From Streptomyces cacaoi (lineage in GTDB: Bacteria; Actinomycetota; Actinomycetes; Streptomycetales; Streptomycetaceae), in NCBI RefSeq assembly GCF_006539165.1, contig NZ_BJMM01000002.1, forward strand, positions 1 through 64,000: a stretch of 64,000 nucleotides of DNA, read 5' to 3'. Position 1 is the stretch's first letter, and each line of letters starts with the position of its first letter. This document shows, one piece after another, positions 17,023 to 26,685 of this stretch. The position numbers and the translations under genes are program-made. Under the pieces are notes generated by a model. It was not told the origin of the DNA, ran no database searches, and was given only the letters and a program-made list of their open reading frames with translations.

Positions 17023-19197
17023 ATGCCCGAGTCCACCACCATCCGCTGGGACCGCGACAGCGACGGTGTCGTCACGCTCACGCTCGACGACCCCGACCAG
17101 TCCGCCAACACCGTGAACGCGGCCTTCCAGACCTCGCTCACCGCGATCGCCGACCGGCTGGAGGCCGAACGCGACGAGGTACGCGGCGTCATCGTCACCT
17201 CCGCCAAGAAGACGTTCTTCGCCGGGGGCGATCTGCGGCTGCTGATCCAGGCGCGCCCGCAGGACGCCGAGGAGGTGTTCGAGCGGAGCATGGGCGTCAA
17301 ACGCGACCTGCGCCGTATCGAGACCCTCGGGAAGCCGGTCGTGGCCGCCCTCAACGGGGCCGCGCTGGGCGGCGGCCTGGAGCTGGCGCTCGCCTGCCAC
17401 CACCGTGTCGCCCTCGACGCGCCCGGCTCGAAGATCGGCTGCCCGGAGGCCACGCTCGGGCTGCTGCCCGCCGGGGGCGGCGTCACCCGCACCGTACGGA
17501 TGCTCGGTGTCGCCGACGCGCTGCTCAAGGTGCTCCTCCAAGGGCAGCAGTACACCCCGCACCGGGCCCGGGAGGCCGGCCTGGTCGACGAGGTGGCCGG
17601 AACGCCGGAGGAGATGCTCGCGGCGGCGCGGGCGTACATCGAGGCGCACCCCGAGGCACGCCAGCCCTGGGACGAGGACGGGTACAAGATCCCCGGCGGT
17701 ACCCCGGCGCACCCGAAGTTCGCCGCGAACCTGCCGGCGTTCCCCGCGAACCTCAAGAAGCAGACGGCGGGCGCCCCCTACCCCGCGCAGCGCAACATCC
17801 TGGCGGCGGCCGTCGAGGGCTCCCAGGTGGACTTCGAGACGGCACAGGTCATCGAGAGCCGCTACTTCGTCGAGCTGGTCACCGGCCAGATCTCCAAGAA
17901 CATGATCCAGGCGTTCTTCTTCGACCTCCAGGCCGTCAACGCCGGGCGCAGCCGGCCGCGCGGCGTCGAGGAGCGCACCGTACGCAAGGTCGGCGTGCTC
18001 GGCGCCGGGATGATGGGCGCGGGCATCGCCTACGTCTGCGCCAAGGCCGGGATCGACGTCGTCCTCAAGGACGTCTCCGCCGAGGCCGCGCAGAAGGGAA
18101 AGGCGTACGCCGAGCAGCTCCAGGACAAGGCGCTGGCGCGCGGCAGGACGACGCAGGAGAAGCGGGACGCGCTGCTCGCCCGGATCGCCCCGACCGCCGA
18201 TCCGCGGGACCTCGCGGGATGCGATGCCGTGATCGAGGCGGTGTTCGAGGACCAGGCGCTCAAGCACAAGGTGTTCCAGGAGATCCAGGACATCGTCGAA
18301 CCCGATGCGCTGCTGTGCTCCAACACCTCCACCCTGCCCATCACCGCGCTCGCCGAAGGCGTCGAGCGGCAGGGGGACTTCATCGGTCTGCACTTCTTCT
18401 CGCCCGTCGACAAGATGCCGCTCGTCGAGATCATCAAGGGCGGGCAGACCGGTGACACGGCGCTGGCCCGCGCCTTCGACCTGGTCCGGCAGATCCGCAA
18501 GACGCCGATCGTCGTGAACGACTCGCGCGGCTTCTTCACCTCGCGGGTGATCGGCCACTTCCTCGACGAGGGCATCGCGCTGCTCGCCGAGGGCGTCGCC
18601 CCGGCCACCGTCGAGCAGGCCGCCGCCCAGGCCGGCTACCCGGCCAAGGTGCTCTCCCTGATGGACGAGCTGACGTTCACGCTGCCCCGGAAGATCCGCC
18701 AGGAGACCCGGCAGGCGCTGCGTGCCGAGGGCGAGGATCTGCCCGTGCACCCCGCCGAGGCCGTACTCGACCGCATGATCGACGAGTTCGGGCGCACCGG
18801 ACGCAGCGGGGGAGCGGGCTTCTACGACTACGACGAGGAGGGCCGGCGCACCGGGCTGTGGCCCGGCCTGCGCGAGCACTTCGGCACGGCCGGGGACCCG
18901 GGCATCCCGCTGAAGGACATGCAGGAGCGGATGCTCTTCGCGGAGGCGCTGGACACCGTCAGGCTCTTCGAGGAGGGCGTGCTGACCTCCGTCGCCGACG
19001 CCAACATCGGCTCGATCATGGGCATCGGCTTCCCCGCCTGGACCGGCGGTGTCCTCCAGTACATCAACGGCTACGAGGGCGGCCTGCCCGGCTTCGTGGC
19101 GCGGACGAAGGAGCTGGCCGAGCGGTACGGGGACCGGTTCGCCGTGCCCGCGCTGCTCGCCGAGAAGGCCGATCGGGGCGAGGTCTTCGCGGACTGA
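17023..19197 (+). CDS. fadB: FadB-type enoyl-CoA hydratase/3-hydroxyacyl-CoA dehydrogenase fusion
   Basis: Bifunctional beta-oxidation protein of 724 residues. The N-terminal crotonase domain (about 10-300) has the oxyanion motif AALNGAALGGGLELALACH and the catalytic glutamate region CPEATLGLLPAGGGVTRT. The NAD-binding domain starts VRKVGVLGAGMMGAGIAYVCA near residue 322, with the catalytic His in IGLHFFSPVDKMPLVEII. The two C-terminal 3HCDH helices include GRSGGAGFYDYDEEG. Architecture matches the E. coli FadB/FadJ alpha subunit, with thiolase as partner. A short hairpin at 19216-19244 follows, facing the MerR gene. Confidence 0.95.
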   Translation: MPESTTIRWDRDSDGVVTLTLDDPDQSANTVNAAFQTSLTAIADRLEAERDEVRGVIVTSAKKTFFAGGDLRLLIQARPQDAEEVFERSMGVKRDLRRIETLGKPVVAALNGAALGGGLELALACHHRVALDAPGSKIGCPEATLGLLPAGGGVTRTVRMLGVADALLKVLLQGQQYTPHRAREAGLVDEVAGTPEEMLAAARAYIEAHPEARQPWDEDGYKIPGGTPAHPKFAANLPAFPANLKKQTAGAPYPAQRNILAAAVEGSQVDFETAQVIESRYFVELVTGQISKNMIQAFFFDLQAVNAGRSRPRGVEERTVRKVGVLGAGMMGAGIAYVCAKAGIDVVLKDVSAEAAQKGKAYAEQLQDKALARGRTTQEKRDALLARIAPTADPRDLAGCDAVIEAVFEDQALKHKVFQEIQDIVEPDALLCSNTSTLPITALAEGVERQGDFIGLHFFSPVDKMPLVEIIKGGQTGDTALARAFDLVRQIRKTPIVVNDSRGFFTSRVIGHFLDEGIALLAEGVAPATVEQAAAQAGYPAKVLSLMDELTFTLPRKIRQETRQALRAEGEDLPVHPAEAVLDRMIDEFGRTGRSGGAGFYDYDEEGRRTGLWPGLREHFGTAGDPGIPLKDMQERMLFAEALDTVRLFEEGVLTSVADANIGSIMGIGFPAWTGGVLQYINGYEGGLPGFVARTKELAERYGDRFAVPALLAEKADRGEVFAD

Positions 19198-19215
19198 GCG
19201 GCACGTGCGGGGCCC

Positions 19216-19244
19216 GTGCCCGCGGCCCGAGGGGGCGCGGGCAC
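19216..19244. terminator. Hairpin between convergent fadB and merR genes
   Basis: GTGCCCGCG (19216-19224) pairs with CGCGGGCAC (19236-19244) over an 11-base loop. It could act for both convergent transcripts. Confidence 0.55.
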
Positions 19245-19253
19245 ACCGCCGGT

Positions 19254-20144
19254 TCAGCCGTCGGCGCCCGGCTCGTCCCCGCGCGCGCTCCCGGTACGCG
19301 GGGCGCTCTCGGCCGGGAACGCCTCGCGCAGCTCCTCCTTCATCGACCGCTGGAAGGCGGTGAGCAGCGCCTGGACCACCATCGGTTGCAGATGCGCGGA
19401 CAGCGACTTCATCCGCTCCACCCGCTCGGGGTCGCTCTCGTGGGCGCGGTAGGGCTCCCACACCTCCTGTTTGAACAGCCGGCTCAACTCCCGTGCGGCG
19501 GACCGCGCGTGGTCGAGCGTGACCCGGCGGGCCGCGAGGATGGCCTCGTGCGAGACGGGGACGTCCAGCAGCCGCACGCCCAGCTGCACCAGCGCCGGGT
19601 CGACGCGGAAGACGTCCGGTTCCTCGGTGCGGGCGAGCACGCTCATGGCCGCGAGCCGGTCGATGTCGTCCTCGGTCAGCGCCCGCCCGACGCGCCCCTC
19701 CAACTGGGCGCGCGTCGTCTCGTCGACGGTGTCCGGCATCCAGGAGGCCACGACCGCGCGGTGGATGGCCAGATCGTGGGCGCTGAGGTCGTCCGGCAGC
19801 CGCTGGAGGTAGCGCTCGATGGCGGCGAGCGTCATGCCCTGGTTCTGCAACTCCTCTATCAGCGCCAGGCGCGAGAGGTGCTCGGCCCCGTACCGGCCCA
19901 CGCGGCGGGGGCCGATGGTGGGCGGCGGCAGCAGACCGCGGGTGCCGTAGAAGCGGACGGTCCGCACGGTCACCCCTGCGCGGGCGGCCAGTTGATCGAC
20001 GGTGAGGCCGTCGGCGGGGTCCGCCGCTGCGGCCTGCGCGCCCTCGGCGGGTGCGGTGCGCCGCGTCAACGGTGCCGGCCGGGACGACCGGGACGGTTGC
20101 ACTTCCGCCGTTTCGTCACGTGCGGTGCCGTTCGCTGGTTCCAT
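19254..20144 (-). CDS. MerR-family transcriptional regulator
   Basis: DNA-binding protein of 296 residues. After an Ala/Pro-rich N-terminal extension of about 45 residues comes the MerR winged helix: GLTVDQLAARAGVTVRTVRFYGTRGLLPPPTIGPRRVGRYG, a helix pair ending in LALIEELQNQGMTLAAIERYL. The long C-terminal part is helical and lacks the metal-binding cysteines of MerR or SoxR, so an organic effector is likely. The ATG at 20144 has GGGAGGGG nine bases upstream. It is convergent with fadB and divergent from fadD, so control of the acyl-CoA genes is a reasonable inference. The effector may be an acyl-CoA, but this is not shown. Confidence 0.88.
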   Translation of the reverse strand: MEPANGTARDETAEVQPSRSSRPAPLTRRTAPAEGAQAAAADPADGLTVDQLAARAGVTVRTVRFYGTRGLLPPPTIGPRRVGRYGAEHLSRLALIEELQNQGMTLAAIERYLQRLPDDLSAHDLAIHRAVVASWMPDTVDETTRAQLEGRVGRALTEDDIDRLAAMSVLARTEEPDVFRVDPALVQLGVRLLDVPVSHEAILAARRVTLDHARSAARELSRLFKQEVWEPYRAHESDPERVERMKSLSAHLQPMVVQALLTAFQRSMKEELREAFPAESAPRTGSARGDEPGADG

Positions 20145-20347
20145 GTACGGGTGCCCCTCCCACCGCCGGCCCGGGGGCCGGCCTGCGCCGATCAACGTTC
20201 AACAGTATTGCTGTCGCACCGGTCCTGTGAAACCTTCCCCACGCTCACCCCGCCCGCCGGGCCCGCGGGCCGGGAGAGCCGCGGAGCGGCCGTACGGCGG
20301 GACAGGCGGGGCACACGGTTTCCCGGTGCATTCCCTGTGGAGGTGTC
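20145..20347. promoter_or_regulatory. Divergent merR-fadD promoter region
   Basis: The spacer holds an imperfect palindrome ACAGTATTGCTGT at 20202-20214. On the minus strand TTCACA and TACTGT are spaced 18 bases, close to the long spacers of MerR-controlled promoters, and TACTGT lies inside the palindrome. A GGAGG site at 20339-20343 serves fadD. Confidence 0.4.
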
Positions 20348-22213
20348 ATGACCACGAGCCTGCGGCTCCCCGGCGACGACCCGGAGCAGCTCACCGTCCC
20401 GCAACTCCTCCTGCGCAATGTGCGGGACCACGGCGAACTCCCCGCCCTCAGCTGGCAGTCGGAGGAGAGCGGCGGGACGACCCTCACCTGGGCCGAGGTC
20501 CGGCAGGAGGTCGCCGCACTCGCCGCCGGGTTCGCCGCCGCCGGCGTCCGGCGCGGCGAGCACGTGCTGCTGAAGCTGGGGAACACGCCCGAGCACTGGC
20601 TCAGCGATCTGGCACTGGTGCATCTGGGCGCGGTCCCCGTCTCCGTCTACGGCACGGCGGCGCCGGACCAGATCGCCTATATCGCCCGGCACTCCCGCGC
20701 CCGGCTCGCGGTCGTCGGCAGCGCGGCCGATGTCGCCTGCTGGGAGCCGCTGTTGGAGCCGGACGCCGGGACGCGGCTGGAGCGGCTGGTCGTCACCGAG
20801 CCGTCCGCCACCGGCCCGCACACGCACTGGAGCACACTGCGCCGCCCGGCCGGGCAGCCGGCGTCCGAGGAGCCAGGGGAGGAGCCCGCGGACGCCGTGG
20901 ACGCCGTGGACGCCGCGGAGTTCGAGGAGAGCCTGCGTTCCGTACGCGCCGACGACCCGGTGACCGTCGTCTACACCTCCGGCACCACCGGCGATCCGAA
21001 GGGCGCCGTGATCACGCACCGGAACGTGCTGTGCGACGCGCTCGCGCTGGACGCCGTCATCCCCGTACCGCCCCACTCCGACCACCTGTGCTACCTCCCG
21101 CTCGCCCATATCGCCGAGCGGATGCTGAGCATCTATCTGCCGATCGTGCGCGCCTCCCATGTGCACCTGTGCCCCGACCCGGCGCGGATCGCCGACCACG
21201 TACGCGAGCTGCGCCCGGAGGAGTTCTTCGGCGTGCCGCGCGTCTGGGAGAAGCTGACCGCCGCGCTGCGCGCCGGTCTGGACGCGCTGCCGCCCGAGCG
21301 GCGGGCCGCGCTGGAGGAAGCCGGGCGGGTGGCCCGCGCGCACGTGCGCTGCCGGGAGCGCGGCGAGCGCCCCTCGCCCCAGCTGGCGGACGACTTCGCG
21401 AAGGTCCAGGACGAGGTCATCCGGCCGCTGCTCACCCTGGCCGGGCTCGACCGTCTGGTCTGGGCCGCCAGCGCCTCGGCGCCCCTGCCGCCGGACGTGC
21501 TCGACTTCTGGGCGGGCCTGGGCATCGTCGTGATGGACGTGTGGGGGATGACGGAGACGAGCGGAGCGCTCACCCTCAACACCCCGGACGCCTTCCGGCT
21601 CGGCTCGGTCGGCCGCCCGGTCGCGGGCAGCGAGGTCCGTATCGCGCCGGACGGCGAGATCGAGGTGCGCGGCCCCCTGCTCTTCCAGGGGTATCTGCGT
21701 GCGGACGGCTCGATCGAGTCCGTCACCGGTCCGGACGGCTGGTTCGCCACGGGCGACGTGGGCCGGCTCGACGAGGACGGCTTCCTGTGGATCACCGACC
21801 GCAAGAAGGAGATCATCGTGACCTCCACGGGCAAGAACGTCTCGCCCGCGCTGGTCGAGAACGTGCTGAAGGAACACCCGCTGATCGGCCAGGCCATGGC
21901 GTACGGGGACGGCCGCTCCTACCTCGTCGCGCTCCTCGTGCTGGACGCGGAGGCCGCACCGGCGTGGGCGGCGCGGCACGGCATCGAGGCGGCGCCCGGG
22001 CAGCTGGCCGCCCACCCCGAGGTGCGCGCCGAGGTCGACCGTGCCGTCGAGGCCGCCAACGCGCGGCTCAACCGCACCGAGCAGATCAAGCGGTACCGGC
22101 TGCTGGAGGACGAGTGGAGCCCGCTGACGGGTGAGCTGACGCCCTCGATGAAGCTGCGGCGCCGGGTGCTCGTGGAGAAGTTCGGCTCCCGGATCGCCGA
22201 ACTGTACGCCTGA
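20348..22213 (+). CDS. fadD: Long-chain fatty acid-CoA ligase
   Basis: AMP-forming acyl-CoA synthetase of 621 residues that activates fatty acids for the neighbouring beta-oxidation enzymes. The P-loop is TVVYTSGTTGDPKGAVITH (about residue 207). The A5 motif is MDVWGMTETSGALTLN and the A7 motif is GWFATGDVGRLDEDGFLWIT, followed by DRKKEIIVTSTGKNVSP. The C-terminal lysine lies in LTPSMKLRRR, as in LC-FACS enzymes. A short Glu/Asp/Ala insertion near residues 178-195 contains the DAVDAVDA repeat coded by tandem GACGCCGTG. GGAGGTG precedes the ATG. Confidence 0.93.
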   Translation: MTTSLRLPGDDPEQLTVPQLLLRNVRDHGELPALSWQSEESGGTTLTWAEVRQEVAALAAGFAAAGVRRGEHVLLKLGNTPEHWLSDLALVHLGAVPVSVYGTAAPDQIAYIARHSRARLAVVGSAADVACWEPLLEPDAGTRLERLVVTEPSATGPHTHWSTLRRPAGQPASEEPGEEPADAVDAVDAAEFEESLRSVRADDPVTVVYTSGTTGDPKGAVITHRNVLCDALALDAVIPVPPHSDHLCYLPLAHIAERMLSIYLPIVRASHVHLCPDPARIADHVRELRPEEFFGVPRVWEKLTAALRAGLDALPPERRAALEEAGRVARAHVRCRERGERPSPQLADDFAKVQDEVIRPLLTLAGLDRLVWAASASAPLPPDVLDFWAGLGIVVMDVWGMTETSGALTLNTPDAFRLGSVGRPVAGSEVRIAPDGEIEVRGPLLFQGYLRADGSIESVTGPDGWFATGDVGRLDEDGFLWITDRKKEIIVTSTGKNVSPALVENVLKEHPLIGQAMAYGDGRSYLVALLVLDAEAAPAWAARHGIEAAPGQLAAHPEVRAEVDRAVEAANARLNRTEQIKRYRLLEDEWSPLTGELTPSMKLRRRVLVEKFGSRIAELYA

Positions 22214-22248
22214 GCGGTAACGGCCGCCCGGCGCCCGGGTGTTCACCA

Positions 22249-22274
22249 TGTGAGATGTTCCGCTGTGTGAGATG
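22249..22274 (+). promoter_or_regulatory. Direct repeats upstream of the amino-acid permease
   Basis: Two exact TGTGAGATG copies (22249-22257 and 22266-22274), 17 bases start to start, lie about 110 bases before the permease start. The spacing of about 1.6 helical turns fits a regulator dimer or the IclR/NdgR type of site. CATAGT just downstream could be a -10. Confidence 0.4.
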
Positions 22275-22382
22275 GACCACCGCATAGTTGGCCCATGAAA
22301 GGAAAGGTGCAGCTCCGGTCGGAACCGCCGCACCCGGCGGGCCAGGCCCGGCAGAGCCCGTTCCTACGACTTGGAACCCACT

Positions 22383-23873
22383 GTGAACAACGACGTCGTC
22401 CAGGGCGCAATCCCCTCGCAGCCCGGCGGGGGTGACGGGCCGGCCGCGCAGGCGGCACAGCCCGCGGGGCCCGCGCGGGACGCCGGTGACACCGGCTACA
22501 GCAAGGACCTCAAACCCCGCCACATCAACATGATCGCCATCGGCGGAGCCATCGGCACCGGCCTCTTCCTCGGGGCCGGCGGCCGGCTCGCCTCGGCCGG
22601 GCCCGCGCTCGCGCTGGCGTACGCCGTCTGCGGGCTGTTCGCGTTCTTCGTGGTCAAGGCCCTCGGCGAGATGGTGCTCCACCGCCCCTCCTCTGGCTCC
22701 TTCGTCTCCTACTCGCGCGAGTTCCTGGGGGAGAAGGGCGCCTATGTCGCGGGCTGGATGTACTTCCTCAACTGGTCGACGACCGGCATCGCGGACATCA
22801 CCGCCATCGCGCTCTACACCCACTACTGGAGCTTCTTCACGCCCGTACCGCAGTGGGTGCTGGCCCTCATCGCGCTCGCCGTGGTGCTGGCCGTCAACAT
22901 GATCTCCGTGAAGATCTTCGGTGAGCTGGAGTTCTGGTTCGCCGTGATCAAGGTGGCGGCGCTCGTCGTCTTCATGCTCGTCGGCATCGTGCTGCTCGCC
23001 ACCCAGCACCCGGTGGGCGGCAGCACCCCCGGCATCGGACAGATCGTCGACCACGGCGGCCTGTTCCCCAACGGGCTGATGCCGGTCGTCATCGTGCTCC
23101 AGGGCGTCGTCTTCGCCTACTCCTGCGTCGAGCTGGTCGGTGTCACCGCGGGGGAGACGGCCGAGCCGCACAAGGTCGTGCCCAAGGCCGTCAACGCCAT
23201 CATGTGGCGCGTCGGCTTCTTCTACGTCGGCTCGGTCCTGCTGCTCGCGCTCCTGCTGCCCTGGGGCGAATTCAGCGACGGGGAGAGCCCGTTCGTGACG
23301 GTTCTGTCCCGGCTCGGTGTGCCCTTCGCCGGTGACATGATGAACCTCGTCGTCCTGACGGCCGCCATGTCCAGCCTCAACTCGGGGCTGTACTCGACGG
23401 GGCGGATCCTGCGCTCCATGGCCGTGTCCGGCTCGGCGCCGAAGTTCACCGCGCGGATGAACCGCAGCCAGGTGCCCTACGGCGGCATCCTGCTCACCGC
23501 CGCGGTCTGCGTCGTCGGCGTCGGGCTCAACTACGTCGTCCCCGGCAAGGCGTTCGAGATCGTGCTCAACATCGCCGCGCTCGGCATCATCAGCACCTGG
23601 TGCACCATCATGCTGTGCCACCTGGTGTTCGTCCGCCGCGCCCGGCAGGGCCTGGTGGAACGGCCCGCCTTCCGGCTGCCGTTCTCCCCCTGGACCGAGT
23701 ACGTGACGATCGCGTTCCTGGTGGGCGTCGTCGTCCTCATGTGGAACGACCCCGATGTGGGGCGGAGCACGGTGATGCTGGTCCCGGTGATCGCCGCGGC
23801 GCTCGTCGCCGGCTGGTTCGCGGTACGGCGGCGGGTGGGCGCCGTGGCCGCGGGCGAGCGGCGCGAGCCGTAG
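22383..23873 (+). CDS. APC-family amino-acid permease (AnsP/CycA/GabP-like)
   Basis: Integral membrane amino-acid transporter of 496 residues with 12 predicted helices. The first helix carries the APC signature [20 protein letters not shown]; further marks are [42 protein letters not shown] and [19 protein letters not shown]. This pattern is that of the AAT subfamily (asparagine, D-serine/D-alanine/glycine, GABA). Exact substrate is unresolved. The first 45 residues are a soluble Gly/Ala-rich cytoplasmic tail. GTG 22383 is preferred; a TTG four codons upstream is also open. It probably uses the sites at 22249-22274 for control. Confidence 0.9.
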   Translation: MNNDVVQGAIPSQPGGGDGPAAQAAQPAGPARDAGDTGYSKDLKPRHINMIAIGGAIGTGLFLGAGGRLASAGPALALAYAVCGLFAFFVVKALGEMVLHRPSSGSFVSYSREFLGEKGAYVAGWMYFLNWSTTGIADITAIALYTHYWSFFTPVPQWVLALIALAVVLAVNMISVKIFGELEFWFAVIKVAALVVFMLVGIVLLATQHPVGGSTPGIGQIVDHGGLFPNGLMPVVIVLQGVVFAYSCVELVGVTAGETAEPHKVVPKAVNAIMWRVGFFYVGSVLLLALLLPWGEFSDGESPFVTVLSRLGVPFAGDMMNLVVLTAAMSSLNSGLYSTGRILRSMAVSGSAPKFTARMNRSQVPYGGILLTAAVCVVGVGLNYVVPGKAFEIVLNIAALGIISTWCTIMLCHLVFVRRARQGLVERPAFRLPFSPWTEYVTIAFLVGVVVLMWNDPDVGRSTVMLVPVIAAALVAGWFAVRRRVGAVAAGERREP

Positions 23874-23919
23874 CCGGGCGCCCGTGCGCCGCCCCTGAGC
23901 GGGCGGCATCATGGAGAAC

Positions 23920-24849
23920 GTGACAGCCCAGCACCGGTCCGCACGCCCCGACCCGCAGCCCCCGCCGCCCGGCGGCCCGCTGTGGGACATCGCCGGTGAA
24001 CTCCGCGCTCTCCTGATGCTGCCCGCGGCCCTCACCCTCCAGGTGGCCCACCCGGCCGTCGGCGCGGGTGTCGACGAGCACTCCGTCTTCCGCACCGACC
24101 CCTGGGGCCGCGGCGAACGCTCCCTGCGCAGCGTGCTGCTGTGGATCTACGGGGGAGAGGCGGGGGTGGCCGAGGGGCGCAGGCTGCGCACGCTGCACAG
24201 GACGATCCGGGGCGTCGACACCCACGGCCGCCCCTACCACGCGCTCACCCCCGCCCACTACGCGTGGGTGCACGCCACCGGTTTCCCGACCTACCGGCAC
24301 GGCATGCGCTACCTCGGCCGCCGGCCGTACACCGAGGCCGAGGAGCGGCAGCTGTACGCGGAGTGGCTCCAGGTCGGCCGGCTCCTCGGCATCCACGACC
24401 GGGACATGCCGCAGACACCGGAGGAGTTCTGGCCCTACTGGCACCGGATGGTCACGGAAGTGATCGAGCCCACCCCGGTCGCCCGCGAACTCGTCGCGTA
24501 CAACCCCGGCATTCCGCCGCCCCCGTACGGCCCGCGCCCGGTCCGCGTGCTGTGCCGCCTCGTCTGGCCGCTGCTGGTGCCGCCCCTGGCCCGCTTCCGC
24601 AGCTTCGTGACGATCGGCCTGCTCCCGCCGGAGGCCCGCGGCGCGCTCGGTCTGCGCTGGACCCCGCGCCAGGAGCGCCGCCTGCGCCGCTTCGGCCGCC
24701 TGGTCGCGCACACCGTCCCCCACCTCCCCGAACGCCTGCGCTACCTCCCCCGGGCCCGCGACGCGCGACGGGCCCACGCCGCCCACCCGCGGTCGGACAG
24801 CCCGCGATCCGGCCCGTCCGGGCACGCCTCCGGCTCGTCCGGCGCTTGA
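23920..24849 (+). CDS. MpaB-type oxygenase (DUF2236) protein
   Basis: Member of the oxygenase MpaB/DUF2236 family (relatives include latex-clearing protein and the fungal MpaB oxygenase), 309 aa. The conserved heme-site-type segment is LQVAHPAVGAGVDEHSVFRT followed by DPWGRGERSL, with ATGFPTYRHGMRYLGRRP and QLYAEWLQVGRLLGI further on. The family binds b-type heme and oxidises diverse substrates; the one here is unknown. The GTG start fits a leaderless transcript (CATCAT seven bases upstream). ATG 23911, three codons earlier, is an alternative. The C-terminus ends in a disordered Ser/Gly/Pro tail. Confidence 0.8.
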   Translation: MTAQHRSARPDPQPPPPGGPLWDIAGELRALLMLPAALTLQVAHPAVGAGVDEHSVFRTDPWGRGERSLRSVLLWIYGGEAGVAEGRRLRTLHRTIRGVDTHGRPYHALTPAHYAWVHATGFPTYRHGMRYLGRRPYTEAEERQLYAEWLQVGRLLGIHDRDMPQTPEEFWPYWHRMVTEVIEPTPVARELVAYNPGIPPPPYGPRPVRVLCRLVWPLLVPPLARFRSFVTIGLLPPEARGALGLRWTPRQERRLRRFGRLVAHTVPHLPERLRYLPRARDARRAHAAHPRSDSPRSGPSGHASGSSGA

Positions 24850-24942
24850 GGACGCGCGCGAGCGACAGCCCCCGCGGCGCCGCGGAAGACCTCGGACGGA
24901 AGCCACGGAGCCCCGGCACCGCGGAAGCCCTCGGGGCCGACG

Positions 24943-24963
24943 GCGCCGGGGAGACCCCGGCGC
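24943..24963. terminator. Hairpin between convergent mpaB-like and M1 peptidase genes
   Basis: GCGCCGGGG (24943-24951) pairs with CCCCGGCGC (24955-24963) with an AGA loop, in the convergent spacer. Confidence 0.55.
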
Positions 24964-25003
24964 GCAGCCTCGACCGCCCGCGGCGCCGGGCCCACCCCAC
25001 CCC

Positions 25004-26491
25004 TCAGTGGTGCCGGGGATGGCTCACGGACTGGATCTGCTTCCAGGACTTCGGCTCGGCAGGAACCCGCGAGGCGGCGGAGAACCCCGCCCGGGCAGGG
25101 GCCTTCGGCTTGGACGGCTGGAACAGCCACTCCTGGAACAGCGTGCCGAGCCGCTTGCCGGACACCTTCTCCGCGTAGGCGATGAAGTCGTCCACGTCGG
25201 CGTTGCCCCCGGCGTGCTCGCTCGGCCAGCCCTTGAGGATCGTGAAGAAGGCCCGGTCGCCGACGGTGTTGCGCAGCGCCTGCACGGCCATCGCCCCCCG
25301 GTCGTAGACCGCCGCGTGGAACTGGTTGTCGGGCCCCGGGTCGCCGGGCGCGACCTTCCAGAAGTCGTCGTCCGCCTTGTGCGAGGCGTAGGCGTAGTCC
25401 GCCAGCTCCTGCGCGGTCTCCTCACCCTGGTCCTCGGACCACAGCCACTGGCTGTAGCGCGCGAAGCCCTCGTTGATCCAGATGTCCTTCCAGCCCTTGA
25501 GGGACACGCTGTCCCCGTACCACTGGTGCGCCATCTCGTGTACGACGACGGAGGTGTTGGAGCCGTCGGCGAAGTCGTCGGGGCTGTAGAAGGGCCGGGT
25601 CTGGGTCTCCAGCGCGTAGGTCGTATCGGTGTTCGGGACGTAGCCGCCCAGCGCGTCGAAGGGGTAGGGGCCGAAGTAGCGCTCCAGCCACTCGGTGATC
25701 TCCCCGGTGCGCTCCAGGCTGGCGCGCGCCGCGCCCTCGTGCTCGCCGAGGTCCTTGCTGTAGGCGTTGACGACCGGCAGGCCGGAGGAGGTGGTGTCCT
25801 CGGTGATGTCGAACTTCCCGATGGCGAGCGTCGACAGATAGGTGGCCTGCGGTGCGCGGGAGCGCCAGTTCCAGCGGGTCCAGCCGGCGCGTGAACGCTG
25901 CGACTGGAGAGTGCCGTTGCTGATCACCTGGGTGCCGTCGGGCACGGCGACGCTCACGTCGTAGGACGCCTTGTCCTTCGGGTGGTCGTTGCTGGGGAAC
26001 CACCACCAGGCGGCCTCCGGCTCGTTGGCCGCGACCCCGCCGTCCGGGGTGCGCATCCAGGAGGTGAAGCCGTTCACCTCGACCTTCGAGGGCACGCCGG
26101 AGTAGCGGACGACGACGGTCGCCTTCTCGCCCGCGGCGAGCGGCTTCGCCGGGGTGACCTCGACCTCGTGCGCGCCGGAGGTGGTGAACCTGGCCTCCTC
26201 GCCGTTCACCCGTATCGAGCCGACGTCGAGCGCGAAGTCCAGATTGAAGCGCGAGAGGTCCTGGGTCGCGGTCACCAGCAGGGTGGCGGTGCCGGCCAGC
26301 TCGTCCGTCTTCGGCTGGTACTTCAGCCGCAGGTCGTAGTGCGAGACGTCGTATCCGCCGTTGCCGTACTCCGGGTAGTAGGGGTCGCCCGCTCCCGGGG
26401 CTCCCGGGGTCGGTTCGGCCGCCGAGGCGGGAACCGCGAGCAGCAGCGACGCCGCTGCGAGAGCTCCCGGGATCAAGAGTCTGTGACGCAC
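25004..26491 (-). CDS. Secreted M1-family zinc metallopeptidase
   Basis: Exported aminopeptidase-type protein of 495 residues. The signal peptide is [20 protein letters not shown] with cleavage near PASAA. The M1 N-terminal beta domain ([14 protein letters not shown]) precedes the catalytic domain, whose gluzincin motif is intact: [13 protein letters not shown] (His318, Glu319, His322) and INEGFARY (Glu341). The exopeptidase GAMEN segment is replaced by YALETQTRP, as in a secreted actinobacterial subgroup, so specificity may differ from classical aminopeptidase N. It is shorter than PepN (about 850) because the large C-terminal helical domain is absent. GTG start with GGAGGA close upstream. 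Divergent from the M14 peptidase gene. Confidence 0.93.
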   Translation of the reverse strand: MRHRLLIPGALAAASLLLAVPASAAEPTPGAPGAGDPYYPEYGNGGYDVSHYDLRLKYQPKTDELAGTATLLVTATQDLSRFNLDFALDVGSIRVNGEEARFTTSGAHEVEVTPAKPLAAGEKATVVVRYSGVPSKVEVNGFTSWMRTPDGGVAANEPEAAWWWFPSNDHPKDKASYDVSVAVPDGTQVISNGTLQSQRSRAGWTRWNWRSRAPQATYLSTLAIGKFDITEDTTSSGLPVVNAYSKDLGEHEGAARASLERTGEITEWLERYFGPYPFDALGGYVPNTDTTYALETQTRPFYSPDDFADGSNTSVVVHEMAHQWYGDSVSLKGWKDIWINEGFARYSQWLWSEDQGEETAQELADYAYASHKADDDFWKVAPGDPGPDNQFHAAVYDRGAMAVQALRNTVGDRAFFTILKGWPSEHAGGNADVDDFIAYAEKVSGKRLGTLFQEWLFQPSKPKAPARAGFSAASRVPAEPKSWKQIQSVSHPRHH

Positions 26492-26685
26492 GAGTCCTCC
26501 AACGCGCTTGCGACAGGTGTGACTTCGTCCGAAGGGTATGTACTCATGTGCCGTCCGCCGTGTCCACGGCGCCGCTTGTCACAAGATCGCCATGCGGCCG
26601 ACATGTGCCGCCTTCCTCCACCGCTGTCGCCTTCGGTGTCTTCTGCCTCTTCTGCGTCCCGTGGCCGGAGGATTACCGTCCTCGC
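26492..26685. promoter_or_regulatory. Divergent promoter region of two secreted peptidases
   Basis: A 194-bp spacer between the M1 and M14 genes. TACCGT (26674-26679) lies seven bases before the M14 ATG, matching a leaderless -10. No clear operator was found. Confidence 0.45.

Noticed and set aside
20192..22333. 713-codon minus-strand frame opposite fadD
   Set aside because: No domain and antisense to an intact acyl-CoA ligase.
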